From positions 4,425,196 to 4,489,195 of the forward strand of contig OZ029922.1 in NCBI GenBank assembly GCA_964023275.1: 64,000 nt of DNA. The letters run 5' to 3'. The stretch is from Norana najaformis (lineage: Eukaryota > Annelida > Clitellata > Crassiclitellata > Hormogastridae). A program made the position numbers and the translations under genes. Below the pieces are notes generated by a model, which worked only from the letters and a program-made list of their open reading frames with translations, had not been told where the DNA came from and did not search any database. This document shows positions 49,085 to 60,347 of the stretch, in pieces; positions within the stretch are counted from its first letter, which is position 1, and every line of letters starts with the position of its first letter.

Positions 49085-50695
49085 ATGAAGAAGCTGTGTC
49101 CACTGTCTGTCATTGGGATAGTTGTATTATTAGCGGGAACTGCAGAAGCCGTTCGTTGCTACTCATGCGTTTATTCCACAGACCCAAGAATTCGTTCAAA
49201 TGACTCTTGCCAGGAACCGTTCAATTCAGTCGATGCGCTTACACATTCCGCTACCTGGTGCTCTGTGTCTTGGATAACAAACGGTAATTCGTTCAATTTC
49301 TCCTTCGCTAAGCAGTCTAATCACTATCGTAGCGCTGTTATCATGATGCACAAGATACCAATCGATGGTCGTTACAACTGAAACCGTAGTAAAAGAATCA
49401 AAGTCCGTTGGAGAAAACCAGGTCGAGTCTAAGAGGGTCAGTTATCATACGAACTCAACAACACTTCATCTCTTGTAATTAATCTCTGCACAGGTTTCTC
49501 GCTCAAAACTGAAAACACTCCTCTTCCACAAATCCTATCCTGATTCTTCTTCTTCCCCTTATCTATCCTGCCGCTCCAATTCCAAACACTATCCACCGTA
49601 GCCGCATAACTGTCTGCCTGTTGACCTGGAACCGTTTCTGACCATCCTGCTTATCGATTTTGTTTTGACTGAGCGACTGTGAATAAGCTAGTTCCCGCGA
49701 CTTGGCTTCTTTTGGGAGGCGTAGATATTCGAGTTTACGATTACGATTACGACTATACGAGAAACCAGAAGTCAGGCTGTGGTTGGTAAGCAATAAGTGT
49801 GTGATATGGAGATCTGCTCTATACTGCGCTTGGTGTGTGTTCCATCGGTTGCAAGTTCGAGTCCCTCGAGCGGACTTTGTGGGAAGGTACGGCAAATCCT
49901 GCAGTGCAGTGGCCCCGTGTCCAGGACCTTTGGATTCATTCACTGCCGGCACAGGGGCCTAGCAACACGAACGGTTCCTCTATATGGCACTATAAGATAT
50001 GTACAATTGGCTTTCATTTGAGATTCAGTGGAGTCTCAAATGCGAGATTTATGTATGACATTGTTTATAATGCTAGCTATTTACATGTTGTTACGAAGAT
50101 AAGATTCTAGGAAATTTTGGTTATTGTCTTATCGAAGCACACAATAAATTTATCAGTTACGAAGTTCTTTAATCAGAGAATAATACTAAAATCGTGTAAA
50201 ACTGAGTCACTAAGAGTATAGTGCTATGTGATGCATATTAAATCAGTTATCAGAATAAAATGAAATTCTGTAAACTCAAGTCAATAAAAGTGTTACTGCA
50301 GTTTAATGCATACCTATTTTAACGCTGGAATTAATAATTACGAAATTATGTCACGTGACTATGTATTCAAAACCTGTTGTTCAGGTTCATATTCGACGAT
50401 CTATCGAGTACACGGTTACTATGCAGTCCCAATGACGCCGCATGACGCCTGTCACGGACTCAGTCGTTTCTATAACATGACGTTCTTTCGACGCCATGAT
50501 ATGTGCTGTACGAAAGGAGACCGAGTCTCAGAGCGAAATCAGAGTCACAGTTACACGTCATGTTTCTGTCTCAGAGATGGATGTAACGGTCTTCAGCCTG
50601 AGTCTACGACAGACCGTCATTACAGCGATTACCTTCCAGTCATTGCGTTGCTGACTACATCCATCTTAACTGTCATTACAAGTAACGATCGGTAA
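49085..50695 (+). CDS. Ly6/three-finger GPI-type surface protein (quiver-like)
   Basis: Two coding exons, 49085..49283 and 50385..50695, join in phase 1 (AACG|GTAATT donor, TTGTTCAG acceptor) and give 169 residues. An acceptor (TTACTTTTACAG) lies 8 bases before the ATG, so a 5' non-coding exon is expected. The signal peptide is 1-22 (hydrophobic VIGIVVLLAG, ending AEA). The mature chain starts VRCYSC, and ten cysteines follow the Ly6 pattern: CYSC, C42, C59, C89, MCC, SCFC and the diagnostic CNG. A C-terminal hydrophobic run (YLPVIALLTTSILTVI) after a polar spacer suggests a GPI signal. Spacing resembles the invertebrate quiver/sleepless group, which modulates channels and receptors. Function here is unknown. 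The intron holds an L-A LINE and a SINE. Confidence 0.8.
49445..49755 (+). repeat. LINE L-A 3' end in the Ly6 intron
   Basis: CATACGAACTCAACAACACT, AAAACTGAAAACACTCCTCT, GACTGTGAATAAGCTAGTTC and TTTACGATTACGATTACGAC. Confidence 0.82.
49800..49970 (+). repeat. tRNA-derived SINE, S1-related
   Basis: A B-box-like GGTTGCAAGTTCGAGTCCC, then GGCAAATCCTGCAGTGCAG and CCAGGACCTTTGGATTCATT, like the S1 body but with a different head. Confidence 0.6.
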
Positions 50696-51252
50696 AGAGA
50701 ACACGAGTTACAGCTCCATCCATCGATCAGTCACTTGATGCTATTGCTTATTCATTTTTAAAATTAGATGTGAGCGTATTTTTATTAACCGAATGGAAAG
50801 GTAGCAAAGCGGAGCAGATGATTTTCATCCTTCGACCTACTATGCTCCGAAATTCAAAGCATTGTTGCGACTCGTATTTCATTAATCTTTTGAACCATCT
50901 TTCGAAAGAGTACCAACGCCATCAATCCGTGCAATTGTCCTAAGGTTGACGTGTAATTTCATCTACCTGAATTTTGACTTGGAACCGAACCTGACCCAAC
51001 CTACCTCATCCGTTTATTTTGTTTTGATTGAGGGCCAGTAAACATGTTTAACTTAGTTAGCCTTATCTCGAACGTTGACTGACGATTGAAGAACTGACTG
51101 CCAGTAGGATGAGTTTGCCAGTAATGCACAAGAAATGCAATTAGTATTTAACCAGATGAATCATAACTTATTTTAAGTTAACTTGGACTTGTAAATAATG
51201 AAAGACAGGTCAGATGAGACTTGCTTCTATTCTGTTGCACCTTTGTTAAACA

Positions 51253-51258
51253 AATAAA
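51253..51258 (+). promoter_or_regulatory. Candidate poly(A) signal of the Ly6 gene
   Basis: AATAAA, the first strong hexamer noted downstream of the Ly6 stop. Confidence 0.45.
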
Positions 51259-52669
51259 TGGTATAGTATTTGGGTTTTCGTTTTCATCTTTTCGTCACCT
51301 AAAGATGATCATTTGTTATAGTCTATTGTTAACTTGCATAAGTGTGCACAGTCAAATGTCTTCAACTTTCACATTAAGTGCAACAGCTAACGTCTAATAT
51401 GAAAATTATATAAAATGCTATTAGGTCGAGCAACAGAGCGATTTATCAGCATGAGTGACGTTAGATTGCAGCATGTGAAAATAGTATTACACGTCAGCGA
51501 ACCCACCCTAAATGTTCTCAAGTTTCTAGATATACCCAACAATAAAATGCACCAAACGGGTCTACGTCTCCATATACTTATTTATGTATCTAGACACACC
51601 CAACACTAATACACACCCAAAGGTGCACAGAAGTGACTCAGGCACTCACTTACGTAAGCAAAAAACATTTATAAATAGGTCTGTGCCAACAAAGCCTTTT
51701 TATTCTCTTACCCTAACATCTCATGCTACATTTAAGTCGCAAGCCTAGCCTACATCACGAAACAATTGTAAGCACATAGGTTGACAGTACTGTTGTAGCA
51801 GTCATCGATATTCGCATGCAATTCGAACATTAATTCTGTGAAATCCATTGTGTGTTCGTCACTTTGTTCCATTTATAAGACGAGGTTATGCGGGAGGTCA
51901 TTTGTTAATGTCTACATGAATATGCATGTCCGGAGGCGTGGTCATTGAAGGATTATAGGCTGTAATGCAAATACAGAGCTATGCTTTAGGCGGTTTTTAT
52001 GAAAGGCAGGAATTACTTGATGTAGGCCAGTAACAATAAAGGCCTATTTAGAATTGCACGGAGCGTAACAATGGGAATGCGCAGTTGAAGCAACGGACTG
52101 AGACGTACAATGTAATGCAGAACGAATTGAAGTGATTTAATGTGATGTCATGACATGTAGCCTAATGTCAAAAAAATTAAATGCTGTGTAGTCTAGTAAA
52201 AAATTAATGCAAATCGCCAAATATTTTGCGTCTTGGAACAAAATTTCATTCTTAAAAAAATTACATTCTTTAATGTTTTATAATTATTAATCAGATTATT
52301 ATGTCACACTACTTTATGGATTCACATGAAGAATGCGGGTTAGCTGCAAAACAGATAAGCTTTCACAGTATTTCTATTGTGGCCTCACCAACGATTCATA
52401 CAACCTCAGTATTATATCCTTGTCTCTGCGAACTCTTGATCATTCCAAAGGTTGAGTTACCCTCTTTTGCTGCTTCAGCACATTGCCTTGAAGGTTTTGC
52501 ACTTCAATGCATAATCATATCCAGATCAGTTTCTTGCTCATTAACTCTCAATACCTTACCCCAATTTCATATGAAAAACTCCCCTTTTCTTTACCCCAAA
52601 CGCATCACCGAGCATTTTTCCAAATTAAAGGCATCCGCCTGTCCTGTGATTATTTGTACATTCCTCTTC

Positions 52670-52700
52670 TCTTAGATCCTGCCATCGACAGGATCTAAGA
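52670..52700. other. Perfect 12-bp stem hairpin
   Basis: TCTTAGATCCTG and CAGGATCTAAGA separated by CCATCGA. No U tract follows on either strand. Role unknown. Confidence 0.7.
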
Positions 52701-53562
52701 ACGTACAAACGTATCTCCACTAGGCCTATTTCTTCATCAACCGCTACTCCATGATCAGTACCTTGGTTTTTGCATCTTGGTCTCCTTCTTAGTCTCTAGC
52801 GAATATGCGTCCGCGCCTCTGATTCAGATTTATCGACTTTGCCGCGCGTAGTAAGTGCTCTAAATGAATAAATAAAATAACGAATATCTACGATCTAATA
52901 AATTACAATTGTGGCAGGTATCGTTGCATTGAATTTATTGTGATTTTCTGCAACGCGTCTTACTATTTGCTTTATTACTGCTTCTAAGTGCAAACAGAGC
53001 TACTTAGCACAACTGAGATGTTAGAATGTATTGTGTTTAAGTGTCCTACTAATATAGGTAAATATCTTTAGTATTCCGGGCACTTGTTTTAGTATATACT
53101 GTAGAAGCGGATACACTTGTCTTTTAGAATTACGGCTGCTTATCCAATAATGTGTATTTAATAAAGTTTCTAATTTACTATAACGTTTTTTTTGCAATCA
53201 TGAAATTTATTCACTTTTGTTACACAAAACCTTGCTGGAATTTTATTAATTTGACTAGAGTGTGTATCAAGAATCGCTTCATACTGCAGGCTAATAGTAA
53301 ACTTAAGTTATAGTTAGTTTCAAATAATTCTTAGAAATATCTTAACAATACTCTGCAATACTGCATTCTAAATGGCAGTATTGAAATTAAATTCTGCTGT
53401 AATTTGTCAATTCATTTTAGCACTTACAAGTTTAATACCAAAAACTAAAGATCTGATATTAATGTACAAAGGCGACGAAACATGAAATGAGAAATCCGTA
53501 TACAGATTAACGATGGAATGCAAACAGTCCGACTCTCAAACAACAAATAACATAAGAATTGC

Positions 53563-53568
53563 TTTATT
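53563..53568 (-). promoter_or_regulatory. Candidate poly(A) signal of the lectin receptor gene
   Basis: AATAAA on the minus strand, 223 bases past the stop codon at 53791. Confidence 0.6.
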
Positions 53569-53790
53569 TCCGTGATCTCTTGAAAAATATCTAAATAGTA
53601 GTAACAGCAACATGAGCGTTAGTCAGTAGAAGTTGCACTGCTTTTGACATTATCTGAATCTTTGCTGGTATTCTGCCTTGGTACAACATCTAAAAGTCAC
53701 TTCGTTGTTCATGCAGTTGCTTTGTTTGCCGTTGTCTCAATCTATTAATTATTGCGGCCTGCGTGTTATTTGACACCCAGCCATTTGTTT

Positions 53791-56700
53791 CTAGTTCGGT
53801 TTCTTCAGAACCTGAATCTCCAAGTATTTAGGTTCCTGGATCTCCTCATATTTAGGTTCCTGAATCTCTTCGTATTTAGATCCCTGAACGTCGTCATAAT
53901 GGGAACCAGAAATATAGCTACAAACTTCGAATTCATCTGCCGGTTTTCTTTCAGGTAATTCATAACTTCCACGCTTTCTCCGCCTAAAAACAAAGTTTTA
54001 GCGGATGATCAAAATGCAAACGAACTTGTGAAAAGTGTATTATAAAACTTTTAATATAAAATCTTGGAAATTTCTGTGTCACAAAGAGCCACGTTAACGT
54101 TTATTTTCCGGCTGACCGATCAAATATAATCTGAGGAATCAGGTTTTGAGTCAGTTTAAGTGTCGAGTCATATTTAGTAGGTCAAGCCAAGAGAACAACT
54201 TAAAAGTTAAGCGGAAAATGACTCCTTCCCGGATACCTCCAGTAGCTTACGTTCAAATTGCCTTCTAAAAGTCAAATGTCATTAGTAATTTTGAAATTAG
54301 CTGAAAACGGGAAGTTTTGATAGGTTAAGTAGAGTTAATGAAGAAGAAGGCGGATGTTTTTGTGGAAATGTGATGAATATATACCGTCTTGGGTTCCGTT
54401 GTTTCTTGGTGACAAAGACTGCAACAATAATTATAATGACGACGAAACTAATAAGCGCAATAAGTATAAAAGCGATTCCAACGGTGTCTGAAAACAACAT
54501 ACACAAAACGATCTACATAACATTAGATAAATCTGTAAGTAGTTGACTTTAAAACCATAACAAGAAGCATTTGACGTCGCGAATTGTAACTATAATCGCA
54601 AATTTCTGTATCGCGCCGCTTCAAGACAAACTCTTCTGACCTAACAACACAAATCTACTACTGAAAAAATGAAGAAGATCAAGGAGCTCACTTCGCAGAT
54701 TGCAAAGCAGCTTATTCCAGAAAGCTGGGTTGACAAAAGCGAGGCTTCTATGCTGCACTGTGAAAGTTCTGAAGGGTCCTTGGGACAACAATTCGTAGCA
54801 GAGTTAAAGGTTCTGCGGCCAGGGTTGGATGAGAGCGAGATACAAAGATCCTTGTGTTAATACGTTGAAGCATTTTCGCTTTTGTTGTCTGAGTAAAATT
54901 TAAACAACTGTTGCTTATATTTTCGAACTGAAATTGTCTGTAACGCGATGTCAGTGTCTCGATGCGACTATAATGAGGTCTTACTGTTTAAAAGCGACTG
55001 ATCATTTGCTGGAGACGTTGATGATGGCATCGTTGTTGTTGAAGATGTTGTTGATGGCATCATGGTTGTTGAAGACGTCGCAGAAACATCTTTTAGTTAA
55101 ACAGATTTGTTAGAATTGCATGAAGATGATTACTAGATCACAAATAGATGTCGCCACTAACCGAAACATAAAGGCAAACAATATAGCAAGACTTTTCATG
55201 AAGGTTACATTAATCTAAATAAATCGGCTGCACGTTTTCATTACACAGCAGGAAACTGCTTTGTCCAGAAAAGTTTCGTCACTGCTATGGTTCTTTTGCA
55301 AAATAAACTCAATGGTTTGGCTTTAGATTCGCTATAAAATTCATCTTCTTGAGAAAACGCAGCAAATAAATTAATTTAATTCGCCGTTGTTGTATTAAAG
55401 AAGGTTTTAATTTGCTTTACCAACCGTTCAGTAGGCAAATGAATGGATATAGTTCATCGCAACTGCAGTCAATCCACAAAGCTTCAGAAAATGTGAAGCG
55501 AAGACACAAACACCGGGCGCCAAACCTGAATGGATTATTCGAGTGCCACAGGGTGTATTTTATTGCTGAACCTAAACAGAAAAGTGCTTATCTGACGTTA
55601 ATAAGTCTTATATGTACTGCACTATAGGTTTATTAATAATCGGATACTTATATAGCCCTACTTTATATGTACTGCACTATAAGTTTATTAATAATCGGAT
55701 ACTTATATAGCCCTACTTTATATGTACGGCACTATAAGTTTATTAATAATCGGATACTTATATAGCCCTACTTTATATGTACTGCACTATAGGTTTATTA
55801 ATAATCGGATACTTATATAGCCCTACTTTATAAATTCACCTCAAAAGCGGGGTAACTAGAAAAGACAAGTCTTCAATTGTTTGTGAAGTGAAAAAAGAGA
55901 ATGAGAAGTGTCCACTGGTGGTAGTGTGGACCGTTATGTAAAAAGGCACGGAAACCACGTCTTTTTGTTAAGTTGGGACAAACAATTGGTCAGAGGCAGC
56001 TGATCTTCAATTTGTGCTGGTAAAATTAAGTGTGAGCAGAATGCAAAGGTGAATAAGATAGCTTGCTGCTAGACCACGAAATGCCTCATATTCAGACACA
56101 GCAACTTTAAACTGGACCCGAGCTGGAAATGAAAACCAGTGTAATTTTGAAGACATTAAGTTTGTAACGGGAGATCTTGGAGGAATCTGAAGAACAAGGT
56201 GACGGCTGTATGCAGAACTGGTCACATGGGGTTAAAAAGACGATGAGGAAGAGAATCGAGTATTCGAGTATTGAATTGCATTAGTCTAGGCGTGATAAGA
56301 CAAGTGAACGAACATGAGCATGGGCAGCATCAAGAGTTAGAGACCGACGAATAGGTCTAAGTTGCCTGAGACAAAAGTTACAGGATCGTGTAATGTTGGT
56401 AACATGAGATTCCAATGTCAGCCTGAACTCAACAGTCACGCCTAGGTCACGTACTTGAAGCACTGATAAAATCTGTATGTCTTTTAGGAAAATAGGAATG
56501 ATAGGCAAATTAGATCTGGAAGAACCATACCAGAGGAATTCAGTTTTGTTCATGTTTAGACAAAGTCGGTTTTGAGACATCCAGTCATGTGCTGCAGAGA
56601 AACATTTAGACATATTCGACGACAGTTCAGTAGCTGAGTAAACTAGACAGGATAGATATATGTGGAGGTCGTCAGCATATGCATGTCTGTGATGATTTAA

Positions 56701-59344
56701 CGATGATATGATTAAATGATGATACAAGAGAAAGCACAGGATCTGAATATAGTAGAAACTGTAAAGGACCAAAAGCACAGAACCCACCACATTTAGAATG
56801 GCGCAATATTATGAAATATTTTCTGATACACAAGGAAGCTGAAAGATATCAAAGAACTTAGCGGACTGAAGCAGGCGGCGAATTAGCAAAGGCTGCTTGA
56901 AGTACTTTATCTTGTATGCCGTGAGGCAGCGCAATTTCTCAATTCAAACGAGAACCAGTCTTAGAAATGCAATGCACGAACGACACATTGATATTTAAGA
57001 ATTGCTTCGGTGTAGCTTTGTAATAAAGTTCTGAACCAGTTTGTAGTATGTCCAACATATCGAGAGACAAAGAGAGGAAGCAAGAAACACAAACAGCTAA
57101 ATACAACCCACTCTAGACTCCCCTTCCCTCCTCTCTCTGGTCTCCTGGGAACCGGACTTGGTTCTTGACATGGCATCTTTGGACAACCTCACGGACTTGA
57201 CGCAGCGCTCATGAATAAGCTGGTACCCTGCGCTTAGCTTTTAAGTAGCGCTTTAAAAATTTCGAGCTTATGATTGCGATTACGACAACACCATATGCAG
57301 AAACAAAGAAACTTGAAGCAATAGATAGGCCGAAATTTTTTACCCGTGTCTTCCCATCGCCATTCGTTCTTTTGCAATCCAATGCAGTATGACAACGTTG
57401 AATTTAGCAACAGACGCCTCAGCAAATTAAACTCATTAAGAGTTCTAAATGAAGCCAAGTCTCCTCCTCCATCCAGGCAATCGTTTCTAGCTTCAAACCA
57501 TGTCAACCACGTGTTTCTTATTTTGTAGCATCTTCCACCACTTAGAATCAAATCGCATGCTCTGAAGGTGTCTGTCATGCACAAACAAAAATTCAAGAAA
57601 TGTCTCAGTTATGAAATATTTAATATTGATATTCATCTGTTTCAGCGGACTGACTTCCTGGGTATTGACCTCATTGCGGCTTGATTAGGAGAGCCATCGA
57701 TTGATGCTCTGTGCATTAGATACCGGCGCTATAGAAGTTGCAAATTACAATTACAATTACTATCTCTTCTACATAAATAACAACGTGTTGGCATCCCTCG
57801 TCTGAGGGGCATGGAATTTAAGATTTTACTTATTGCCTGGTGATATCAACTGGTGTTATGTCTGTCTACTTCCAAGAGCCTTGTCGCTCTATCTCAGTTT
57901 TGGCTAGCTGCTACTAACCCGGATATTCGCATATGTAAAAACATGGATGCTGTGGTCCAGCTGCGTAGACACGATGATCAGTAGCCGACAGCTGTGCGTA
58001 GAAGGGGAAACTCGCATTAGATGTATTCTTGACATCGATATCTAAAAAGCAACATTAACAATATTTATTTGAGGTTAGTTTTTATAGCGTAAGTATCTGT
58101 TCGGTTAAGTAAATTTTATCAAAGGCTTGGAACAATGTCTGCTGAAATGAATTTTCGGCAACCGTCTAAAGAAGCTTTAATTACAAGTGTTACTACAATA
58201 GAAAGCTTAATTCAATTTATTCGCAGTTCCTTCCTTTCGTTCCGTTGCTTTTCTAACAGTTCTGCAGTTTCTCATTTTAGCCGATTTAAATAATTCTAAT
58301 GAAATCAACAAACCAAAACAGACCTTGATTAGGACGTCCGTCAACCCATGACCAGGTATTAGTAGCGTGATGCTTGCCGTTCACTCTAATATTGCTGAAA
58401 TTAATATCACGTATGCGATGATGCATATTTTCACTGAATACGTTGAAGAGAAAATCGGTGATGTTCTCTTGAACGTCTTTATTAGGAATTGTTGCTAATG
58501 TAGATCCTACGACGCTATTCGTGCACCACTCTTGAGCTTCGGAGAAAGACAGCTTGACTACCCATCTCTCGGATTCACGCGTTACAACGTGAGGCAGAAT
58601 GAGTGTATATCCGTTGTAAGATAGGTTGTAATAAGAAGAAACTTGCTTGGGTATCATCAGAATACCTAAAGATGATAAATTTAAACACAATTTGCTAAGT
58701 ACAACCAGAATCTCTAAACACGACAATGTAAGCGAAATTTAAAATACAGCTCACACTAATTCATTGACCTTAATGTAATTCCAGCAGATAATTTTTATAG
58801 CACACCTTAAACCCTAACGCATGCTGGTTTAGCCTAGCTGAGCAAACTAGGAAACGTTATTCGTAAGGGAAAGCACGCACGATCGTATTACATTTGTTGG
58901 ATGAACTTCGATCGAAGCGTAGAATTCGCTGAACCAAATTGTTACAGAAAGCAGTGCACCAAAACGTTGCACTTTACAAGACACCAGTTTAACACCTTAA
59001 GTGAGCAACTGCGTCTGAGTTCTTGTCAACAGCAAAATCCAGTCTTTGATTGGTTTTATGTACTGCATGGTTGCCGATTAAAATAGAATAAACGTCAACG
59101 AGTACACAACACACGATAAAATAACTTACGATAGTAATTCAGCAATTTATATGCAGAGAGTTTAAGGCTTTGAATAAGGCGTGCGCATAACTTAGGCTAA
59201 TATTTCTGCCACATACTCTTTCGTCGTAGTTAACATTTGTTAGGCACTTTGAGAAATTATATTTTCATAACTGATTAAATGTCTTCGTTGCTTCTACTTA
59301 CCCGCTACTAGAAGAAAGAAAGACCAGAATCTTTGGCAATTCAT
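53791..59344 (-). CDS. Type I receptor: two C-type lectin domains, Ser/Thr stem, TM, multi-Tyr tail
   Basis: Eight coding exons, 59302..59344, 58324..58665, 57919..58041, 57344..57571, 55425..55571, 54985..55089, 54385..54487 and 53791..53983, join without a phase conflict into 427 residues. The first six introns are phase 1 and the last is phase 2. Layout: signal peptide (starts MNCQRFWSFFLLVAG, about 1-25); CTLD1 about 27-169 (EWCTNS..LATIP, WSWVDGRPNQ, CFYICEYP); CTLD2 about 171-294 (GGRCYKIRNTWLTWFEARND, GLQKNEWRWED, LWIDCSCDELYPFIC); Ser/Thr-rich stem 296-329; transmembrane helix 333-355; basic stop (KKQRNPRRRRKR); and a tail with Tyr at 371, 387, 393, 401, 409 and 417. CTLD1 lacks part of the usual cysteine set. 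Neither domain keeps the canonical EPN/QPD plus WND calcium-sugar motifs. NLS, NIT, NFS, NTS, NAS and NST are possible glycosylation sites. An L2-like LINE fills one intron. Likely a signalling surface receptor; ligand unknown. Confidence 0.85.
55611..55830 (+). repeat. Four tandem 55-bp repeats
   Basis: The unit contains TATGTACTGCACTATAGGTT and TATTAATAATCGGATACTTA, then TATAGCCCTACTTTA. Four copies of exactly 55 bp differ at only a few bases. They lie in the lectin receptor intron between the LINE and the CTLD2b exon. Confidence 0.97.
55850..56800 (-). mobile_element. Dead L2/CR1-like LINE, RT core and C-terminal part
   Basis: The minus-strand ORF at 56281-56790 contains the catalytic box YADDLHIY, then HDWMSQNRLCLNMNKTEFLW and RDLGVTVEFRLTLESHV. 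After a frameshift comes SKLHWFSFPARVQFKVAV and EYEAFRGLAASYL, typical of the L2/CR1 group. It lies in the same orientation as the host gene, within the 1.8-kb intron between the two CTLD2 exons. Stops and frameshifts make it inactive. Confidence 0.88.
57110..57290 (+). repeat. LINE L-D 3' end in lectin receptor intron
   Basis: GGGAACCGGACTTGGTTCTT, GACATGGCATCTTTGGACAA, ACGCAGCGCTCATGAATAAG, AAGTAGCGCTTTAAAAATTT. It ends about 55 bases from the CTLD2a exon. Confidence 0.82.
57640..57770 (+). repeat. LINE L-C 3' end in lectin receptor intron
   Basis: AGCCATCGATTGATGCTCTG, GATACCGGCGCTATAGAAGT and an ATTACAATTACAATTAC tail. Confidence 0.7.
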
Positions 59345-60089
59345 CGTTGCCGTGTTCTTCGGATGAATCGGTGCCAAGAGTTACTGACAGTGTTCTGTTA
59401 TGCTGTGGACGTGGCTGTTTTAACATCCCAGCCCTAGCCTACATGAGGGCATTCTCTACATGATAGACTACACGAATATATATATATATATATGCATATG
59501 CAAATATGTTTAGTCCTGTATGGACATAATCTATACCAAAAATCAAGCATATATATACACTCCATATAAGATTTATTATCTCTCTGTCTGCAACAAGCGG
59601 AAGAAAGAGCGTCGGGCAGCCCATATCTACGACTCACTCCTCAACTACCACTGCTATTACAAAGCGTATGTTCGGGTTTTAATGGCCATATTAGATCCGC
59701 ATATGTTAGTCATTGTAAGGATTCACATGACAGTCAGGAACCTTCTACATAACAATGAAAATATTCGCTATAAATGTGGTAAAATGATACCTTCTACTGC
59801 CAAGACAGTTAACAGATAAAATCAAATGTTTGACTAAACGAATCGCCACTTAATAATATTAACGCTGTGTTGTGAGAGGATTTGATAGAACATTTGGTCT
59901 GCATACGTTACATGATCGGTTTTAGTAAGCAGACGCTTTCCAGGTATAATCAGAATATTTTCTGATTAAAGTTAGAGTCGGCATGGACAGTTAACACCAA
60001 TCGTATCGTCATAATTGATTGAATAATGCGTTCATTCCTTAAACTGAACAAAAGGCGTTGACAATCCATCACTTACTAGATTATATTCT
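59345..60089. other. Upstream flank of the lectin receptor gene
   Basis: Includes a short AT run at about 59478-59495. A promoter is expected near 59350-59450 (minus strand) but no clear TATA box was seen. Weak ORFs have no family motif. Confidence 0.35.
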
Positions 60090-60347
60090 GCATTTAATTT
60101 CGCTTCAAAAGCCGCAGACAATGTTGAGCTGGTGTACGTATATTCCTGCATTCGAACGTGTTTATCATCGCTTGATAGGCGTATTCTACGTATTCCATAT
60201 CTTAGAAACACGCGTGCAGTAATTGTGCAATTATCTACACTCACACACATGTTCATGTGCCCATACTTTGGACCCTCAATGGTAGGCCCATGTGTGGGCT
60301 GCACGGATAGGCAAATTAGCCGCTCTGCCTGTGAACTTTGAACACGG
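60090..60347 (-). CDS. Unassigned exon-like segment
   Basis: On the minus strand an acceptor (AAAGTTCACAG) opens about 86 codons without a stop, AERLICLSVQPTHGPT then GPKYGHMNMCVSVDNCTITA. It ends at a strong donor, AATCTA|GTAAGTGAT. Beta-strand-like alternation and three Cys suggest an extracellular domain. It lies upstream of the receptor's signal-peptide exon and ends in phase 0, so it does not fit that transcript. No family recognised. Confidence 0.3.

Larger units (their letters stand above)
50696..53562. other. Ly6 3' UTR and gene-free interval
   Basis: AATAAA at 51253-51258 is the likely Ly6 poly(A) signal, about 560 bases past the stop. The rest is A/T-rich unique sequence. A short hairpin lies at 52670-52700. 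No gene was recognised. Confidence 0.4.

Noticed and set aside
54669..54860. 63-codon + strand ORF in the lectin receptor intron
   Set aside because: Plausible composition but no start context, no splice partners and no family match. It follows a LINE-tail-like sequence.
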